Shown here: piece by piece, positions 34,941 to 45,096 of the stretch
Numbering within the stretch: position 1 is the stretch's first letter
Layout: each line of letters starts with the position of its first letter
Assembly: GCA_018266355.1 (NCBI GenBank)
Contig: JAFEAP010000013.1
Coordinates: 62,001-126,000, forward strand
Reading direction: 5' to 3'
Origin: Bdellovibrionales bacterium
GTDB lineage: Bacteria > Bdellovibrionota > UBA1018
Length of the DNA: 64,000 bases
The notes under the pieces: generated by a model
What the model saw: the letters and a program-made list of their open reading frames with translations, nothing else
Databases searched by the model: none
Told to the model about the DNA's origin: nothing
Position numbers and translations under genes: made by a program

Positions 34941-34973
34941 AGAGAAAGGCCGACCCCGAATCGGGATCGGCCT
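34941..34973 (-). terminator. Terminator of the ribosomal supercluster
   Basis: AGGCCGACCCCGA pairs with TCGGGATCGGCCT (one mismatch) and is followed on the minus strand by TTTCTCTTTT. It lies 60 nt after the rplQ stop. A separate 7-bp inverted repeat (GTTCAGA/TCTGAAC, 34908-34926) is next to it with no T-run. Confidence 0.75.
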
Positions 34974-35032
34974 CTTAACTTAAGAGCCGCTTTCGCAACT
35001 CACGACGACGCCGAAGCGTCGCTTAAGAACGC

Positions 35033-35623
35033 TTACGCGTCCTTCTTCGTGGTCTTCTTCGCAGCCGGCTTCTTCTCCGTTTTCGCGGCCTTTTCGGCCT
35101 TCGGAGCTTTCGCCTTCTTTTCCTTCTTTTCGCCGGTCGCCGAAGCTTCCTTCTTCGCTTGCTTACCGAACATCTTGCGGAAGCGGGCGAACGGATCGGC
35201 CGGGGCTTGGGCTTGAGCGGAATCCGCGCCTTCGGCCTTCGGCTTTTTCTTCTTATCGACGATCACGGCGTCGACGAGCTGAACGACGGCCATTTCGGCG
35301 GCGTCGCCCCAGCGGCGATCGGAGAGCTTCAGGATGCGGGTGTAACCGCCGTTCCGGGAAGCGTAGCGCTTGGCGAGGTCGCCGAAGAGCTTTTTCACGA
35401 CGAGTTCGTCGCGCGTGCGATCGAAAGCGAGACGGCGGGAGGCCGGCGTGCCTTTTTTCGCGAGGGTGATGAGGCGGTCGACGTGGCGGCGGATTTCCTT
35501 CGCCTTCTCGACCGTCGTCACGACTTGCTCGTGCGTGATGATGGAGTTGGACATGTTCTTGAACATGGCCTTCCGGTGGGAGGTATTCCGGCCGAATTTA
35601 CGGCCATCTACTGCGTGTCTCAT
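35033..35623 (-). CDS. rplQ: 50S ribosomal protein L17 (bL17) with long C-terminal tail
   Basis: 196 residues against the usual 115-130. '[24 protein letters not shown]' region (split) and '[20 protein letters not shown]', '[20 protein letters not shown]' are canonical L17. After about residue 125 there is a Lys/Ala/Glu-rich tail ('[20 protein letters not shown]') with no known fold. It is the last gene of the alpha operon, 24 nt after rpoA. Confidence 0.95.
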   Translation of the reverse strand: MRHAVDGRKFGRNTSHRKAMFKNMSNSIITHEQVVTTVEKAKEIRRHVDRLITLAKKGTPASRRLAFDRTRDELVVKKLFGDLAKRYASRNGGYTRILKLSDRRWGDAAEMAVVQLVDAVIVDKKKKPKAEGADSAQAQAPADPFARFRKMFGKQAKKEASATGEKKEKKAKAPKAEKAAKTEKKPAAKKTTKKDA

Positions 35624-35647
35624 TCTCTAAGTTCCTTTAACTGCTTC

Positions 35648-36736
35648 TTAGTCTTCGATGTCGTCGTCGGAATCATCGAAGTCGTCGCCGGCTTCGCGAT
35701 CGCTCATGATTTTGCTCTCATCGACGTCGGAGTCAGCCGGTTTCGGAGGCTGGCTCGGAGCGACGAAGCCGTCGAGCTTCATTCCGAGGGAGAGGCCCAT
35801 CTCGGAAAGAATGTCTTTGATCTCGTTCAGGGACTTCCGGCCGAAGTTCTTCGTCTTCAGCATTTCGGCTTCCGTCTTTTGGACGAGTTCGTAGATGTAC
35901 TTGATGTTGGCGTTCTGGAGGCAGTTCGCCGAACGAACAGACAGTTCGAGCTCTTCGACCGAACGGTAGAGGTTCGGGTTGAATTGCGGCTGGCCCTTCA
36001 CTTCTTCCATCAGGGTCGGCTCTTCTTCTTCCTCGAAGTTGAGGAAGATCGAGAGTTGATCCTTGAGGATCTTCGAAGCGAGACCGACGGAATCTTCCGG
36101 CTTCACGGAGCCGTCCGTCCACACTTCCATCGTGAGCTTGTCGTAGTCGGTACGCTGTCCGACGCGCGACTGGGTGACCGTGTAGTTCACGCGGCGGATC
36201 GGCGAGAAGAACGAGTCGATCGCGATCCAGCCAACGCCCATGTCGTCGGTCTTGTTGGATTCGGCGGCGACGTAGCCGCGGCCGCGCTTCACGCGGATCT
36301 CGGCCTTGATCTTACCGCCCTTACCGATCGTGGCGATGTGTTGGTCCGGGTTGAGGACTTGGACGTTGTCCGAGCCCATGATGTCGGAGGCCTTCACGTC
36401 GCACGGACCGACTTTGTCGATCGTGACGGTGGCTTCTTCGGCGTGCAGCTTGAAGCGGACTTCCTTCAGGTTCAGGATGATTTCGGCGACGTCTTCCGTC
36501 ACGTCCGGAACCGCGGTGAACTCGTGCAGGACGCCGTCCATCTTCACGGCCGTGACGGCCGCGCCTTGGAGCGACGAGAGGAGGACGCGGCGGAGCGAAT
36601 TGCCGAGCGTGAGGCCGTAACCGCGTTCGAGCGGCTTCGCGACGAATTTGCCGTAGCCTTCGGAGAGCGATTCTTTATCGACGTCGAGCGCCTTCGGCTT
36701 GATCAGGTCGCGCCAGTTTTTTTCGAGATTTCCCAT
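35648..36736 (-). CDS. rpoA: RNA polymerase alpha subunit
   Basis: 362 residues. The N-terminal assembly domain ('[29 protein letters not shown]' region), insert strands and the C-terminal DNA-binding domain ('[20 protein letters not shown]', '[20 protein letters not shown]') are complete. A ~30-residue acidic tail ending '[13 protein letters not shown]' extends beyond the usual ~330-residue end. The alphaCTD contacts UP elements and activators. It lies between rpsD and rplQ as usual. Confidence 0.97.
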   Translation of the reverse strand: MGNLEKNWRDLIKPKALDVDKESLSEGYGKFVAKPLERGYGLTLGNSLRRVLLSSLQGAAVTAVKMDGVLHEFTAVPDVTEDVAEIILNLKEVRFKLHAEEATVTIDKVGPCDVKASDIMGSDNVQVLNPDQHIATIGKGGKIKAEIRVKRGRGYVAAESNKTDDMGVGWIAIDSFFSPIRRVNYTVTQSRVGQRTDYDKLTMEVWTDGSVKPEDSVGLASKILKDQLSIFLNFEEEEEPTLMEEVKGQPQFNPNLYRSVEELELSVRSANCLQNANIKYIYELVQKTEAEMLKTKNFGRKSLNEIKDILSEMGLSLGMKLDGFVAPSQPPKPADSDVDESKIMSDREAGDDFDDSDDDIED

Positions 36737-36816
36737 TTTCGTTTTTTCCTTTTCCTAAGACCCCTCGCCGTTCACGTCTTGTCCCGGCCATGCGGAGTGT
36801 TTCGGTTAAGCCGCGT

Positions 36817-36842
36817 GCCGGAAGGCTTCGTATCCTTCCGGC
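36817..36842. other. Hairpin in the rpsD-rpoA spacer
   Basis: GCCGGAAGG pairs perfectly with CCTTCCGGC around an 8-base loop in a 127-nt spacer. No T-run follows on the minus strand, so it is not a standard terminator; an RNA processing or protein-binding site is possible. Confidence 0.55.
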
Positions 36843-36863
36843 CCGGGCGGTGTTGTTGACTGC

Positions 36864-37490
<627 letters not shown>

Positions 37491-37507
37491 AATCTTAATA
37501 CCTTCGA

Positions 37508-37957
37508 TTAGACGCGGCGGCGCTTAGGAGGGCGGCAACCGTTGTGAGGGATGGGCGTCACGTCTTCGATCGACGTCACGCGGATGCCAGCAGACGAAAT
37601 CGCGCGGAGAGCGGATTCGCGACCGGCGCCCGGGCCGGAGACGTACACGCTGCAGGAGCGCATTCCGCCTTCAGCCGCCTTGCGAGCAGCGTCTTCCGCC
37701 GCGACCTGCGCCGCGAACGGAGTGTTCTTACGCGAGCCGCGGAAGCCTTTTCCGCCGGCGCTCGCCCATGCGATCGCGTTCCCCATCGGGTCCGTGATCG
37801 TCACGATCGTGTTGTTGAAGGAAGAGAGCACGTACACGTTGCCCGTGACGGAGCCCTTCTTGCTCTTCTTTACTTTCTTGGCCGCATCGGTCGCGCCGGC
37901 TTCAGTGGCGGGCGCCGCGGTCTTCTCGGTTTTCGTTTCAGTCTTCGTTTCAGACAT
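37508..37957 (-). CDS. rpsK: 30S ribosomal protein S11 (uS11) with N-terminal extension
   Basis: 149 residues from ATG 37957 (GGAG ten bases upstream; a TTG two codons earlier is less likely). Core: '[20 protein letters not shown]', '[20 protein letters not shown]' and the end '[14 protein letters not shown]'. The first ~30 residues are Thr/Lys/Ala/Glu-rich ('[20 protein letters not shown]') and longer than usual. It binds 16S rRNA near the platform. Confidence 0.95.
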   Translation of the reverse strand: MSETKTETKTEKTAAPATEAGATDAAKKVKKSKKGSVTGNVYVLSSFNNTIVTITDPMGNAIAWASAGGKGFRGSRKNTPFAAQVAAEDAARKAAEGGMRSCSVYVSGPGAGRESALRAISSAGIRVTSIEDVTPIPHNGCRPPKRRRV

Positions 37958-37985
37958 TTTCAATACACTCCGATAATTTCAGAAA

Positions 37986-38369
37986 TTACTTCATCGCCTT
38001 GACGGACTTCTTACCCGCGATCGCGACGGCCGGTCCCTTACGGGTGCGCGCGTTCGAGTGGGTCCGCTGACCACGGACCGGGAGACCTTTACGGTGCCGG
38101 TTGCCGCGGTACGTGCCGAGGTCGACGAGACGTTTGATGGCGAGGGAGATTTCGCGGCGAAGATCGCCTTCGACGCGAATGTCTTTTTCCATCGCTTCAC
38201 GGATGTTTTGGAGGTCGGTTTCGGAGAGGTCGTCGGTCTTCTTGTTCTTGTCGACCTTCGCGTCCGCGCAGATCTTCTTCGCGGTCGAGGTCCCGACGCC
38301 GTAGATGTAAGTCAGGGCGACTTCCATCCGCTTGTTCCGAGGCAAATCAACACCAGCAATACGTGCCAT
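37986..38369 (-). CDS. rpsM: 30S ribosomal protein S13 (uS13)
   Basis: 127 residues, normal size. '[20 protein letters not shown]', '[11 protein letters not shown]', '[20 protein letters not shown]' and the basic tail are canonical. It sits in the 30S head and contacts the 50S subunit. It follows rpmJ by 16 nt and precedes rpsK by 28 nt in the alpha operon. Confidence 0.97.
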   Translation of the reverse strand: MARIAGVDLPRNKRMEVALTYIYGVGTSTAKKICADAKVDKNKKTDDLSETDLQNIREAMEKDIRVEGDLRREISLAIKRLVDLGTYRGNRHRKGLPVRGQRTHSNARTRKGPAVAIAGKKSVKAMK

Positions 38370-38385
38370 TACGCTGAACCTTTCC

Positions 38386-38499
38386 TTATCCCTGACGCTG
38401 CTTGTGGCGCGGGTTAGTGCAAATCACGCGAACCACACCGGCCCGACGGATCACCTTACATTTTTCACAGATTTTTTTTACGGACGCGCGAACTTTCAT
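38386..38499 (-). CDS. rpmJ: 50S ribosomal protein L36 (bL36)
   Basis: 37 residues; ATG at 38499 with AAAGGGTGGA upstream. The zinc ribbon is visible: '[20 protein letters not shown]' followed by 'PRHKQRQG', giving Cys11, Cys14, Cys27 and His32. It starts the alpha operon here. infA, which is often just upstream, is not present. Confidence 0.95.
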   Translation of the reverse strand: MKVRASVKKICEKCKVIRRAGVVRVICTNPRHKQRQG

Positions 38500-38796
38500 G
38501 GACGAATCCACCCTTTCTTCGGCCGCTCGTTGCGAGAAGCCTTCAGACCTTTACACACCTCGTATTGAACGAAGCGCTTCGTCGGTCGTTAAGTTTTCGA
38601 TCTTCGCGAATCGAAAACCCCTATTTCACACGGTCGGGACGCGAGGAATACTCATCGCGGACATACCGTGAACCCTTCAAAAGTTGTTCGGTTCTAACCT
38701 CACTCACCACCGGAGATCAACCGTATAGTGCGCAGCACTCAAGCAATCAGCGCGCAGCATTTTAGATGATCCGACGGCCGAAAATCCGGGCCTAGA
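38500..38796. other. 297-nt spacer between rpmJ and map
   Basis: There is no minus-strand coding frame long enough for infA or another ribosomal gene, and no clear terminator or tRNA. The region is AT-richer than its surroundings and may hold a separate promoter for the rpmJ-rplQ genes, but I could not pick a convincing -35/-10 pair. Confidence 0.45.
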
Positions 38797-39549
38797 TCAA
38801 GCCAGTGCGGTTAGGATCACCGGGCCGTTTTCGGTGATCGCGACGGTGTGTTCAAAGTGCGCGGAGAGCGACTTATCCGTCGTGACCGCGGTCCAGCCGT
38901 CCTGAAGAACACGCACGTCTGGACGCCCCGCGTTAATCATCGGCTCGATCGCGAGGACCATTCCGGTTTTTAGAACCATCCCTTTCCCTTTCGGGCCGTA
39001 ATTCGGGACCTGGGGGTCTTCATGGAGGGCACGACCGATGCCGTGACCGACGAACTCGCGGACGACGCTGAAACCGGCCGCTTCGGCGTGCGCCTGGACC
39101 GCGTGCCCGATATCAAAGACGCGATTTCCCGGCTTCGCCTCGGCGATCCCCCTCAGGAGCGACTCCTGGGTAATTTTAAGCAGTTTTTCAGCCTCGGGAG
39201 CGACCTTACCGATCGCCACGCTCCGGGCGGTGTCGCCGTACCAGCCGTCCTTGATCACGCCGAAATCGAGACCGACGATATCTCCGTCCTTCAGGACCCG
39301 CTTCTTCGAGGGGATCCCGTGGACGACTTCGTCGTTTACCGAGATGCAAACGCAGGCCGGAAACCCGTGGTAGCCCTTGAAGGCCGGTGTAACGCCCGCT
39401 TCCTTGCACATCGTCTCGGCCAGGTGGTCGAGATCCCAGGTCGAAACACCCGGCTTCGCCATCTGACACATTGCGTCAAGAATGCGAGCCGTGGTCAATC
39501 CGGCCGCTCGCATGAGTTCGATTTCGCGTTCCGACTTTACCGTCACCAT
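38797..39549 (-). CDS. map: Methionine aminopeptidase, type I
   Basis: 250 residues, the type Ia length. Metal and substrate marks: 'ITVNDEVVHGIP'-like 'CISVNDEVVHGIPSKKRVLK', 'GDIVGLDFGVIKDGWYGDTA' (two metal Asp), 'FVGHGIGRALHEDPQVPNYG' (metal His), 'GMVLAIEPMINAG' (Glu) and 'AHFEHTVAI' (Glu). It removes the initiator Met from new proteins. It follows adk by 4 nt in the secY-adk-map part of the cluster. Confidence 0.96.
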   Translation of the reverse strand: MVTVKSEREIELMRAAGLTTARILDAMCQMAKPGVSTWDLDHLAETMCKEAGVTPAFKGYHGFPACVCISVNDEVVHGIPSKKRVLKDGDIVGLDFGVIKDGWYGDTARSVAIGKVAPEAEKLLKITQESLLRGIAEAKPGNRVFDIGHAVQAHAEAAGFSVVREFVGHGIGRALHEDPQVPNYGPKGKGMVLKTGMVLAIEPMINAGRPDVRVLQDGWTAVTTDKSLSAHFEHTVAITENGPVILTALA

Positions 39550-39553
39550 GAGT

Positions 39554-40192
39554 TTAAATCGCCTTCTGCAGGGCTTCGAAAACCATGTCCATCGGCTGGA
39601 TGGCGTCGAGGGTCTTCAATTTCCCTTGGCCCGCGTAGAACGCGACGAGCGGCGCGGTTTGCGCGTGATAGACGTTCAAGCGCTTCGCAATGACCGACTC
39701 GTGATCGTCGTCCCGCTGGACGACCGAACCCCCGCATTTATCGCAAACACCGTCGACCTTCGTCGGCATCGTGATCACGTGATACATCGTCCCGCACTTC
39801 GTGCAGGTGCGGCGCCCGGAAAGGCGTCCGACGAGCTCCGAATCGTCGATCTTGAACTCGATCGCCCGATCGACCTTGAGCCCTTTCGCCGCGAGCATGG
39901 AATCCAGCGCCTCGGCTTGGGGAATCGTGCGCGGAAATCCGTCGAAGATGAATCCGTTCGCGCAATCCGGATCCTCGATCCGGGCCTTGATCATCCCGAT
40001 CACGACTTCGTCCGGAACGAGCTGGCCGTCATCCATGAACTTCTTCGCGGCGAGACCCATCGGGGTTTTTTGCGCGATGTTCGCGCGGAACATGTCACCC
40101 GTCGAAAGCTGCGGCCAGTTCTTCTTCGCCGTCAGACGTTTCGCTTGGGTGCCCTTTCCGGAGCCCGGAGGGCCCAAGAAAATCAGGATCAT
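39554..40192 (-). CDS. adk: Adenylate kinase with zinc-finger LID
   Basis: 212 residues. P-loop 'FLGPPGSGKGTQAKRL' (residues 5-20), 'LSTGDMFRANIAQKTPMGLA', 'GFPRTIPQAEAL' and a LID with four Cys ('RRTCTKCGTMYH', 'GVCDKCGGSVVQRDDD'), so a structural zinc is expected. It interconverts ATP+AMP and 2 ADP. The start overlaps the secY stop (ATGA), the common secY-adk coupling. Confidence 0.97.
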   Translation of the reverse strand: MILIFLGPPGSGKGTQAKRLTAKKNWPQLSTGDMFRANIAQKTPMGLAAKKFMDDGQLVPDEVVIGMIKARIEDPDCANGFIFDGFPRTIPQAEALDSMLAAKGLKVDRAIEFKIDDSELVGRLSGRRTCTKCGTMYHVITMPTKVDGVCDKCGGSVVQRDDDHESVIAKRLNVYHAQTAPLVAFYAGQGKLKTLDAIQPMDMVFEALQKAI

Positions 40193-41493
40193 GAGAAGAC
40201 CGTTCGACCCTTGAGCCGGGAGTGCTTCATGAAACCTTCGTAGTTTCGAGTGAGGAGATACGTTTCGATCTGCGCGACGGTGTCGAGGGCGACACCGACC
40301 AGGATCAGGACGGACGTGCCGCCGAAATAGAACGGAACCTTCATCGTCTGCGTGAAGAGCGTCGGGAGCACGCAGATCGCGGCCATGTAGACGGCGCCGC
40401 CGAGCGTGATCCTGCCGAGCACGTAATCGATGTACTGCTCGGTCGCTTCTCCCGGACGGATGCCCGGGATAAAGCCGCCGTTTTTCTTCAGGTTCTCCGC
40501 GACGTCGTCGGTTTTGAAGACGACGGCGGTGTAGAAATACGTGAAGAAGACGATGAGGACTACGAAGAGGATCTCGTAGAGCATCGAGCCCGGCTGGATC
40601 ATCTGCGTAAAGTCTTGAATGTACTTGATCCGAGAGAACGCCGCGAACGTCGCCGGGAACATAAGGAGCGACGAAGCGAAGATCGGCGGGATAACGCCGG
40701 AGACGTTCACCTTCAGCGGGAGGAACGTGTTTTGGCCGCCGTATACCTTACGTCCGATCACGCGCTTCGCGTATTGGATCGGAATCCGGCGGGCGCCACG
40801 TTCGACGAAGATGATCGCGTAGAACGTGACGAGGATGATCGCGAGCACGATCAGGATCTTCAAGAAGCTGAGTTCGCCCGAGCGATAGAGCGAAAGCGCG
40901 CTGCCGATGCCGGTCGGGATGCGGGCCGCGATCCCGGCGTAGATCAGGACGGAAGTTCCGTTCCCGATGCCGTGCTCGGACATCTGCTCGCCGATCCACA
41001 TGAGGAAGAGCGTGCCCGCGGTCAGCGTGATCACGGTCATCACGACGAAGGTGAAGCCCGGGTGCAGGACGACGGCCGGATTCTGGTAGTTTTGGAGTTG
41101 GGTCGCGATGCCGGTGCCTTGGATGATCGCGAGGAGAACCGCGCCGTAGCGCGTGTACTGGGTGATCTTCTTTCGACCTTGCTCGCCTTCCTTCTGCAAC
41201 TCGTGGAAGTACGGAACGACGACCGTGAGGAGCTGGAAAATAATCGAGGAAGAGATGTACGGCATGATGCCGAGAGCGAAGACGGAGAAACGTTCGAGCG
41301 CGCCGCCGGAGAAGAGATTGAAGAAACCGAAGATGGTTCCTTGCATCGATTCGAAAACTTGCTTCAAAGCCGCGCCGTCCACCCCCGGAGTCGGGATGTG
41401 CACGCCGAGGCGATAGATCGCGAGCATGCCTACGGTGAACAACACGCGTTTCCGAAGTTCTTCGATTCTAAAAATGCCAGCGATACCGGACAT
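40189..41493 (-). CDS. secY: Protein translocase subunit SecY
   Basis: 434 residues with ten membrane helices. 'RKRVLFTVGMLAIYRLGVHI PTPGVD' (start), 'ERFSVFALGIMPYISSSIIF', 'GIGNGTSVLIYAGIA', 'YAKRVIGRKVYGGQNTFLPL' and 'FIPGIRPGEATEQYIDYVL' are typical. It forms the Sec pore that the many signal-peptide proteins of this window would use. A hairpin between rplO and secY may let secY-adk-map be expressed at a lower level than the ribosomal genes. Confidence 0.97.
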   Translation of the reverse strand: MSGIAGIFRIEELRKRVLFTVGMLAIYRLGVHIPTPGVDGAALKQVFESMQGTIFGFFNLFSGGALERFSVFALGIMPYISSSIIFQLLTVVVPYFHELQKEGEQGRKKITQYTRYGAVLLAIIQGTGIATQLQNYQNPAVVLHPGFTFVVMTVITLTAGTLFLMWIGEQMSEHGIGNGTSVLIYAGIAARIPTGIGSALSLYRSGELSFLKILIVLAIILVTFYAIIFVERGARRIPIQYAKRVIGRKVYGGQNTFLPLKVNVSGVIPPIFASSLLMFPATFAAFSRIKYIQDFTQMIQPGSMLYEILFVVLIVFFTYFYTAVVFKTDDVAENLKKNGGFIPGIRPGEATEQYIDYVLGRITLGGAVYMAAICVLPTLFTQTMKVPFYFGGTSVLILVGVALDTVAQIETYLLTRNYEGFMKHSRLKGRTVFS

Positions 41494-41536
41494 GAATGGG
41501 TTTCCTCGTCTCGATAGACTTGAACTCGACGGACAT

Positions 41537-41578
41537 GAAAAGGCCCGGGCGATCCGATATTTGGATCGTCCAGGCCTT
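41537..41578 (-). terminator. Hairpin/attenuator between rplO and secY
   Basis: A 16-bp stem (41540-41555 with 41563-41578; one mismatch, one wobble) and a 7-base loop are followed on the minus strand by TTTTC. The T-run is short, so partial termination (attenuation) is more likely than a full stop inside this 146-nt spacer. Confidence 0.55.
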
Positions 41579-41639
41579 CATATATCACCTGAACTGGGGC
41601 CTATGCGAAAGCGTTATTTCTTCGCCGGCCCCCGTTTGA

Positions 41640-42134
41640 TTACTTCTGAGCGGCGGCTTTCTTTTCGCGCTTTTTACCTTCCGGGATCGGGATCAGATTG
41701 ATCGTCCCGCCGGCCTTCTTGATCTTTTCCGCGGCCGCTTCCGAAACGCGGTGAGCCTTGATCGCAAACGCCTGGGTGATCTCGCCCGTCGCGAGAATCG
41801 TAAGGCGGTCGAAACGGCCCTTAACAATTCCGGCCTCCTGGAGGCTTTCGAGCGAAACGTCCTTTACGGACTTCCCGAGCTTCGAGAGCTCCGAGAGGTT
41901 CACGACGGCGTTCGAACGACGGTGAATGTTCGTGAATCCTTTTTTCGGGATCCGGCGATACATCGGCATCTGGCCGCCTTCGAACCCCGGACGAACAGAG
42001 CCGCCCGAGCGAGCGAGCTGACCCTTATCGCCTTTACCGGCGGTAGCGCCGAGGCCGGAGCCTGAACCGCGGCCGAGCCGTTTACGGCTGGTGGTGGCGC
42101 CCGGGTGTTTCTTGATCGTATTGAGTCTCAGCAT
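41640..42134 (-). CDS. rplO: 50S ribosomal protein L15 (uL15)
   Basis: 164 residues, slightly long. 'MLRLNTIKKHPGATTSRKRL GRGSGSGLGATAGKGDKGQ' opening (split), 'GFEGGQMPMYRRIPKKGFTN' and the late 'AAEKIKKAGGTI' are canonical. The extra length is a Lys/Ala-rich end ('KKREKKAAAQK'). It binds 23S rRNA. It is the last ribosomal gene before the hairpin and secY. Confidence 0.96.
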   Translation of the reverse strand: MLRLNTIKKHPGATTSRKRLGRGSGSGLGATAGKGDKGQLARSGGSVRPGFEGGQMPMYRRIPKKGFTNIHRRSNAVVNLSELSKLGKSVKDVSLESLQEAGIVKGRFDRLTILATGEITQAFAIKAHRVSEAAAEKIKKAGGTINLIPIPEGKKREKKAAAQK

Positions 42135-42222
42135 GTTCTTCTCTTCTTTCTGCTAACGCTTCAGGCGCCCGAATACGGGGCCGTCCACTCGCATGGGTTT
42201 AGGTTTTACGACGGAGACGCGA

Positions 42223-42480
42223 TTAACGCGTTTCGCCGACGATTTCAACCAGGTGCAGCACCTTCTTGATCATGCCGCGGACCGCGGACGTGTTCTCGAG
42301 GGTGACGACTTGCTCGCGGCGCTTCAGGCCGAGGCCGTTCACGCAAGCGCGCTGGTTCGGGTTGCACGCGATCGTGCCCTTGGCGAGCTTGATCGTGATC
42401 GTGCGCTTCGCGCCGGCGGCTTTCTTCGCCTTGGCTTCAACCGGAGCTTTTTTCTTCGTTTCGGTGGACTTCGTGGCCAT
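42223..42480 (-). CDS. rpmD: 50S ribosomal protein L30 (uL30) with N-terminal extension
   Basis: 85 residues against the usual 58-60. The core starts at about residue 26 ('RTITIKLAKGTIACNPNQRA') and includes 'VNGLGLKRREQVVTLENTSA VRGMIKKVLHLV' (split). The first ~25 residues are Lys/Ala/Thr-rich ('TKSTETKKKAPVEAKAKKAA'). It lies between rpsE and rplO as expected. Confidence 0.93.
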   Translation of the reverse strand: MATKSTETKKKAPVEAKAKKAAGAKRTITIKLAKGTIACNPNQRACVNGLGLKRREQVVTLENTSAVRGMIKKVLHLVEIVGETR

Positions 42481-42489
42481 GAGGGCTCC

Positions 42490-43008
42490 TTACTCCAGGA
42501 TTTCCGCGACGGTCTTACCGCGGGCCGCGGCGATCTCGCTGAATTGACGGAGTTGCTTGAGGGCGTCGAACGTCGCGCGAACCACGTTGTGCGGGTTATC
42601 GCGCTTGATCGACTTCGTCAGGATGTTTTGGATACCGGCGACTTCGAGGATCGCACGGATGGAAGAGCTCGCGATGATCCCGGTCCCTTCCGGAGCCGGC
42701 TTCATGAGGACGCGGCTCGCGCCCCACTCGCCCACGACTTCGTGCGGGATCGAGGTGCCGGCCATCGAAACCTTCATCAGGTTCTTCTTCGCTTGCTTGC
42801 CGGCTTTCTTGATCGCTTCCGGAACTTCGCCCGCTTTACCGAGACCGACGCCGACTTGGCCCTTCTTATCACCCACCACGACGATCGCGGCGAAGCTGAA
42901 GCGGCGGCCACCTTTTACGACCTTCGCGCAGCGGTTGATATGAATAACCTTGTCTTCGAACTCGTCGCCTTCGCGGTTATCGCGGTTGTTTTGCCGTTCA
43001 AAAGCCAT
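42490..43008 (-). CDS. rpsE: 30S ribosomal protein S5 (uS5)
   Basis: 172 residues. '[20 protein letters not shown]', '[20 protein letters not shown]', '[20 protein letters not shown]' and '[17 protein letters not shown]' are canonical. It takes part in mRNA entry and decoding fidelity. Nine nt separate it from rpmD. Confidence 0.97.
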   Translation of the reverse strand: MAFERQNNRDNREGDEFEDKVIHINRCAKVVKGGRRFSFAAIVVVGDKKGQVGVGLGKAGEVPEAIKKAGKQAKKNLMKVSMAGTSIPHEVVGEWGASRVLMKPAPEGTGIIASSSIRAILEVAGIQNILTKSIKRDNPHNVVRATFDALKQLRQFSEIAAARGKTVAEILE

Positions 43009-43028
43009 TTGGATTTATCTCCTAGGAA

Positions 43029-43406
43029 TTAAAATTTCAGTCCGCCTTCACGCGCGCCGTCGGCGAGAGCCTTCAGACGACCGTGATAGAGGTAACCGCT
43101 GCGATCGAACACGACCGCGTTGATGTTCTTCGCCGTGGCTTTCTTCGCAAGAAGAGCGCCGACCGCTTTCGCGCCTTCCGCGCCGCCCGGAGACTTGAGG
43201 TTCAAGCCTTCGTCCATCGTGGAAGCCGACACCAGGGTCACGCCCTTCACGTCGTCGATCAACTGAGCGTACATGTTCGCGTTCGAGCGGAAGACCGCGA
43301 GGCGCGGCTTGGACGCCGAACCTTCGATTTTCGCGCGAATCCGAGTCTTACGCTTGAAGCGGATCTGCTGCTTATTGCTGGTGGATTTACGAATTTTCGT
43401 TGCCAT
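43029..43406 (-). CDS. rplR: 50S ribosomal protein L18 (uL18)
   Basis: 125 residues. '[34 protein letters not shown]' (split), '[11 protein letters not shown]', '[20 protein letters not shown]' and the end 'REGGLKF' fit L18. It binds 5S rRNA with L5. The N-terminus carries a few extra basic residues. Confidence 0.96.
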   Translation of the reverse strand: MATKIRKSTSNKQQIRFKRKTRIRAKIEGSASKPRLAVFRSNANMYAQLIDDVKGVTLVSASTMDEGLNLKSPGGAEGAKAVGALLAKKATAKNINAVVFDRSGYLYHGRLKALADGAREGGLKF

Positions 43407-43415
43407 GTTTAATCC

Positions 43416-43961
43416 TTACTTCGCGCCGGCAGCTTTACCCTGCTTACGGATAATGTGCTCGTTCGTGTACTTGATGCCCTTGCCTTGGTACGGCTCCGGC
43501 GGGCGGAAACCGCGGACCTTGGCGGCGACTTCGCCGACCAACATCTTGTCCGCGCCAGAGATGGTGACGTGAGTGTTCGCGTCGACCTTCGCGGTGATCC
43601 CGACCGGCATCGTATAATCGATCTGGTGGGAGTAACCGACGTTCAGGGTGAGGACTTGGCCCTTCGTCGCCGCACGGAAACCGACGCCGACGATGTCGAG
43701 TTCTTTCGTGAAACCGGTCGAAACGCCGTGAACCATGTTGTGGATCAGCGTGCGGGTCAGTCCGAAGAGGGCCGCGGCCTTCACGGAGAGTTCCGGTTGC
43801 TTCACGACGAGGATTTGGTCCTTTTCGACCTTCGCCGTCACGCCGCGCGGGAGCTTGTGGGAGAGTTTGCCCTTCGGGCCTTCGACCTTCACCGTGTTAT
43901 CGGCGATGGCGACCTTCACTCCGGAAACGATCTTGATGGGTTGTTTACCTACGCGCGACAT
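43416..43961 (-). CDS. rplF: 50S ribosomal protein L6 (uL6)
   Basis: 181 residues, normal length. 'SRVGKQPIKIVSGVKVAIAD', 'VEGPKGKLSHKLPRGVTAKV', 'VGVGFRAATKGQVLTLNVGY SH' (split) and the end 'VRGFRPPEPYQGKGIKYTNE' are canonical. It starts 1 nt after the rpsH stop. Confidence 0.97.
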   Translation of the reverse strand: MSRVGKQPIKIVSGVKVAIADNTVKVEGPKGKLSHKLPRGVTAKVEKDQILVVKQPELSVKAAALFGLTRTLIHNMVHGVSTGFTKELDIVGVGFRAATKGQVLTLNVGYSHQIDYTMPVGITAKVDANTHVTISGADKMLVGEVAAKVRGFRPPEPYQGKGIKYTNEHIIRKQGKAAGAK

Positions 43962-43962
43962 C

Positions 43963-44361
43963 TTACCAAACCTCGCAAAGAAGCTCGCCGCCGATTTTGG
44001 CTTGGCGGGCTTTCGATCCCGTCATCACGCCTTTCGACGTGGAGACGATGGCGATTCCGGCGCCGCTGAGCGGACGCGGGAACGACTCATAACCCGAGTA
44101 GCGGCGGAGACCCGGACGCGACACGCGGCGGATGCCTTGGATCACGGACGAACCTTCGTCGGAGTACTTCAGGTAAACTTTGATCATCGGGATGCCGTCT
44201 TCGCGCGAGAGGCGGAAGTTCTTCACGTAACCCTCGTCCTTGAGAACGCGAACGATGTTCGCCTTCAGACGGGAGGCCGGGATCTCCACTTTCTCGTGCT
44301 TTTCGGAAGACGCGTTCCGAATTCTCGTCAACAAATCTGCAATCGGATCAGTCATGCTCAT
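43963..44361 (-). CDS. rpsH: 30S ribosomal protein S8 (uS8)
   Basis: 132 residues. 'MTDPIADLLTRIRNASSEKH', 'VLKDEGYVKNF', 'GIRRVSRPGLRRYSGYESFP' and 'GIAIVSTSKGVMTGSKARQA' are canonical. S8 represses the spc operon in E. coli by binding near rplE. Here it follows rplE directly, 18 nt away; rpsN, which normally separates them, is absent. Confidence 0.97.
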   Translation of the reverse strand: MSMTDPIADLLTRIRNASSEKHEKVEIPASRLKANIVRVLKDEGYVKNFRLSREDGIPMIKVYLKYSDEGSSVIQGIRRVSRPGLRRYSGYESFPRPLSGAGIAIVSTSKGVMTGSKARQAKIGGELLCEVW

Positions 44362-44379
44362 AATTTATGTACCCCGCTC

Positions 44380-45096
44380 TTACTTACGGAACGGCATTCC
44401 GAGCTCGGCGAGCAGCGCGCGAGCTTGTTCATTGTTCTTCGCCGTGGTCGCGATCGTGATCGTCATGCCGCGGATCTTATCAACCTTATCGTAGTTGATT
44501 TCCGGGAAGATGATCTGTTCGCGCAGACCGAGCGAGTAGTTGCCGCGACCGTCGAACGACTTCGCGCTGACGCCTTTGAAGTCGCGAACGCGCGGAAGGG
44601 CGACGTTCATGAGACGGTCGAGGAATTCGTACATCCGCGCGCGGCGGAGGGTGACCATCACGCCGACCGCGTTGCCTTCGCGAACCTTGAAGGACGCGAT
44701 GGCTTTACGGGAACGGGTGAGGACGGCTTTCTGACCGGTAATGGCCAGGATTTCGTCCATGGCGGAGTCGAGAACCTTCGGGTTCGCGACGGCGTCCTTG
44801 ATGGCGCAGTTCAGAACGACCTTCGAAAGGCGCGGAATCGCCATCGGGTTCTTTTCGTTCAACTGCTTCATCAACGACGGGACGATTTCCTTCTTATAGA
44901 TCGTCTCGAGGCGCGGAGCCTTTTCGCCGGAAACTTTCGTTTCTCCGGCGGCGGCGATGCGGACGCCTTGGGCGGATTCGCCTTTAGCCTTCTTCTTCGC
45001 TTCGCCCGCGGCCTTGTTCTTCGCGGCTTTCGCTGCTTTTTCCGCTTTCGCGGCGTCGGCTGCGGCGTCGGTTTTCTTTTCGTTTTCGTTCGCCAT
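44380..45096 (-). CDS. rplE: 50S ribosomal protein L5 (uL5) with N-terminal extension
   Basis: 238 residues against the usual ~180. The core begins at about residue 60 ('[20 protein letters not shown]') with '[15 protein letters not shown]', '[20 protein letters not shown]' and '[14 protein letters not shown]'. The first ~55 residues are Ala/Lys/Glu-rich ('[20 protein letters not shown]') and are not L24. It follows rplN by 2 nt, so rplX, normally between them, is missing. Confidence 0.95.
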   Translation of the reverse strand: MANENEKKTDAAADAAKAEKAAKAAKNKAAGEAKKKAKGESAQGVRIAAAGETKVSGEKAPRLETIYKKEIVPSLMKQLNEKNPMAIPRLSKVVLNCAIKDAVANPKVLDSAMDEILAITGQKAVLTRSRKAIASFKVREGNAVGVMVTLRRARMYEFLDRLMNVALPRVRDFKGVSAKSFDGRGNYSLGLREQIIFPEINYDKVDKIRGMTITIATTAKNNEQARALLAELGMPFRK

